Below are positions 38,540 to 38,674 of a stretch of 38,674 bases of DNA, one piece after another. The position numbers were made by a program, and so were the translations under genes. How positions within the stretch are numbered: position 1 is the stretch's first letter; each line of letters starts with the position of its first letter. Source of the DNA: Patescibacteria group bacterium (GTDB lineage: Bacteria > Patescibacteriota > Minisyncoccia > Phycocordibacterales > JAKFXT01); assembly GCA_021731245.1 (NCBI GenBank), contig JAKFXT010000006.1, positions 1-38,674 of the forward strand, written 5' to 3'. The notes beneath the pieces were generated by a model. The model had not been told where the DNA came from and searched no databases. It worked only from the letters and a program-made list of their open reading frames with translations.

Positions 38540-38674
38540 GCTAACTTTGGGGATAGTTTACTAAAATTCTATAAAAAGTATTTTTATCCTAAATTGAGGC
38601 GGCTAAATCTCTCCACTGTGATAAAGAAAGGTCCTCCCCCCTTATGTTTAGGGGGATATTTGCCTTTCTGAAGG
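38540..38674. other. Right-edge non-coding stretch with nested hairpin
   Basis: No ORF is evident. AGAAAGG (38625-38631) pairs with CCTTTCT (38663-38669) around an inner CCCCC/GGGGG stem (38637-38641 with 38651-38655). It may be a terminator or part of an RNA gene that continues beyond the window; the visible part is too short to decide. Confidence 0.35.

Overview
The window reads as a chromosomal segment from a Candidate Phyla Radiation (Patescibacteria) bacterium, most likely of the Parcubacteria/Paceibacteria type. The reasons are a low GC content (below 40% by eye), very compact and often overlapping genes, shortened versions of core proteins (DNA polymerase I without proofreading motifs, a 180-residue YebC, a Jag without its N-terminal domain), peptidoglycan-binding and thrombospondin-type-3 surface proteins, and a reduced type IV secretion-like cluster with PrgI, a split VirB4, a VirB2-like pilin and a VirB6-like protein. 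TGA is used as a stop (Mur ligase gene), so the Gracilibacteria/SR1 recoding does not apply. All assignments come from reading motifs; no database search was possible.

Layout. 1-4 kb: the 5' part of a peptidoglycan-binding surface protein running off the left edge with a Pro/Thr repeat array, rpsT, then ruvA, a Mur ligase and mutM. 4-8 kb: a lamin-tail-like exported protein, a TrmH-family methyltransferase, a DoxX-like membrane protein, tRNA-Lys(UUU), a structured non-coding stretch, a bactofilin-like membrane protein and a GC-rich 92-residue gene. 8-12 kb: holA-like, polA and tsaE on the minus strand, then a GC-rich lipoprotein gene with its own consensus promoter and terminator. 12-20.5 kb: pilB, a minus-strand non-coding RNA with promoter and terminator, ruvB-yebC-ruvC, a small acidic protein, tyrS and a class A penicillin-binding protein. 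20.5-25.3 kb: the replication-origin neighbourhood, with a DciA-like small protein, dnaN and dnaA facing away from rpmH-rnpA-yidC-jag. 25.4-38.5 kb: one minus-strand operon-like block for a CPR type IV secretion or DNA-transfer apparatus, read from an extended -10 promoter whose -35 region lies inside a near-perfect palindrome.

How the genes work together. The window joins chromosome replication and repair (dnaA, dnaN, polA, holA, ruvABC, mutM), translation (rpsT, rpmH, tyrS, tsaE, tRNA-Lys, rnpA), the cell envelope (Mur ligase, PBP, YidC/Jag, peptidoglycan-binding protein) and surface machinery (PilB and the VirB-like cluster).

The less ordinary signals are: (1) a roughly 295-nt structured RNA of unassigned family at about 13925-14219; (2) a recurring -10 element 6-8 nt before ATG in about eleven genes, implying leaderless mRNAs; (3) two GC-rich small genes that instead share a leader motif, hairpin and strong Shine-Dalgarno; (4) a dispersed palindromic repeat found inside the tail of one protein and at the stop codon of another gene; (5) a double hairpin element carried in frame inside polA; (6) a tandem pair of paralogous helical-domain proteins of unknown function in the secretion cluster.
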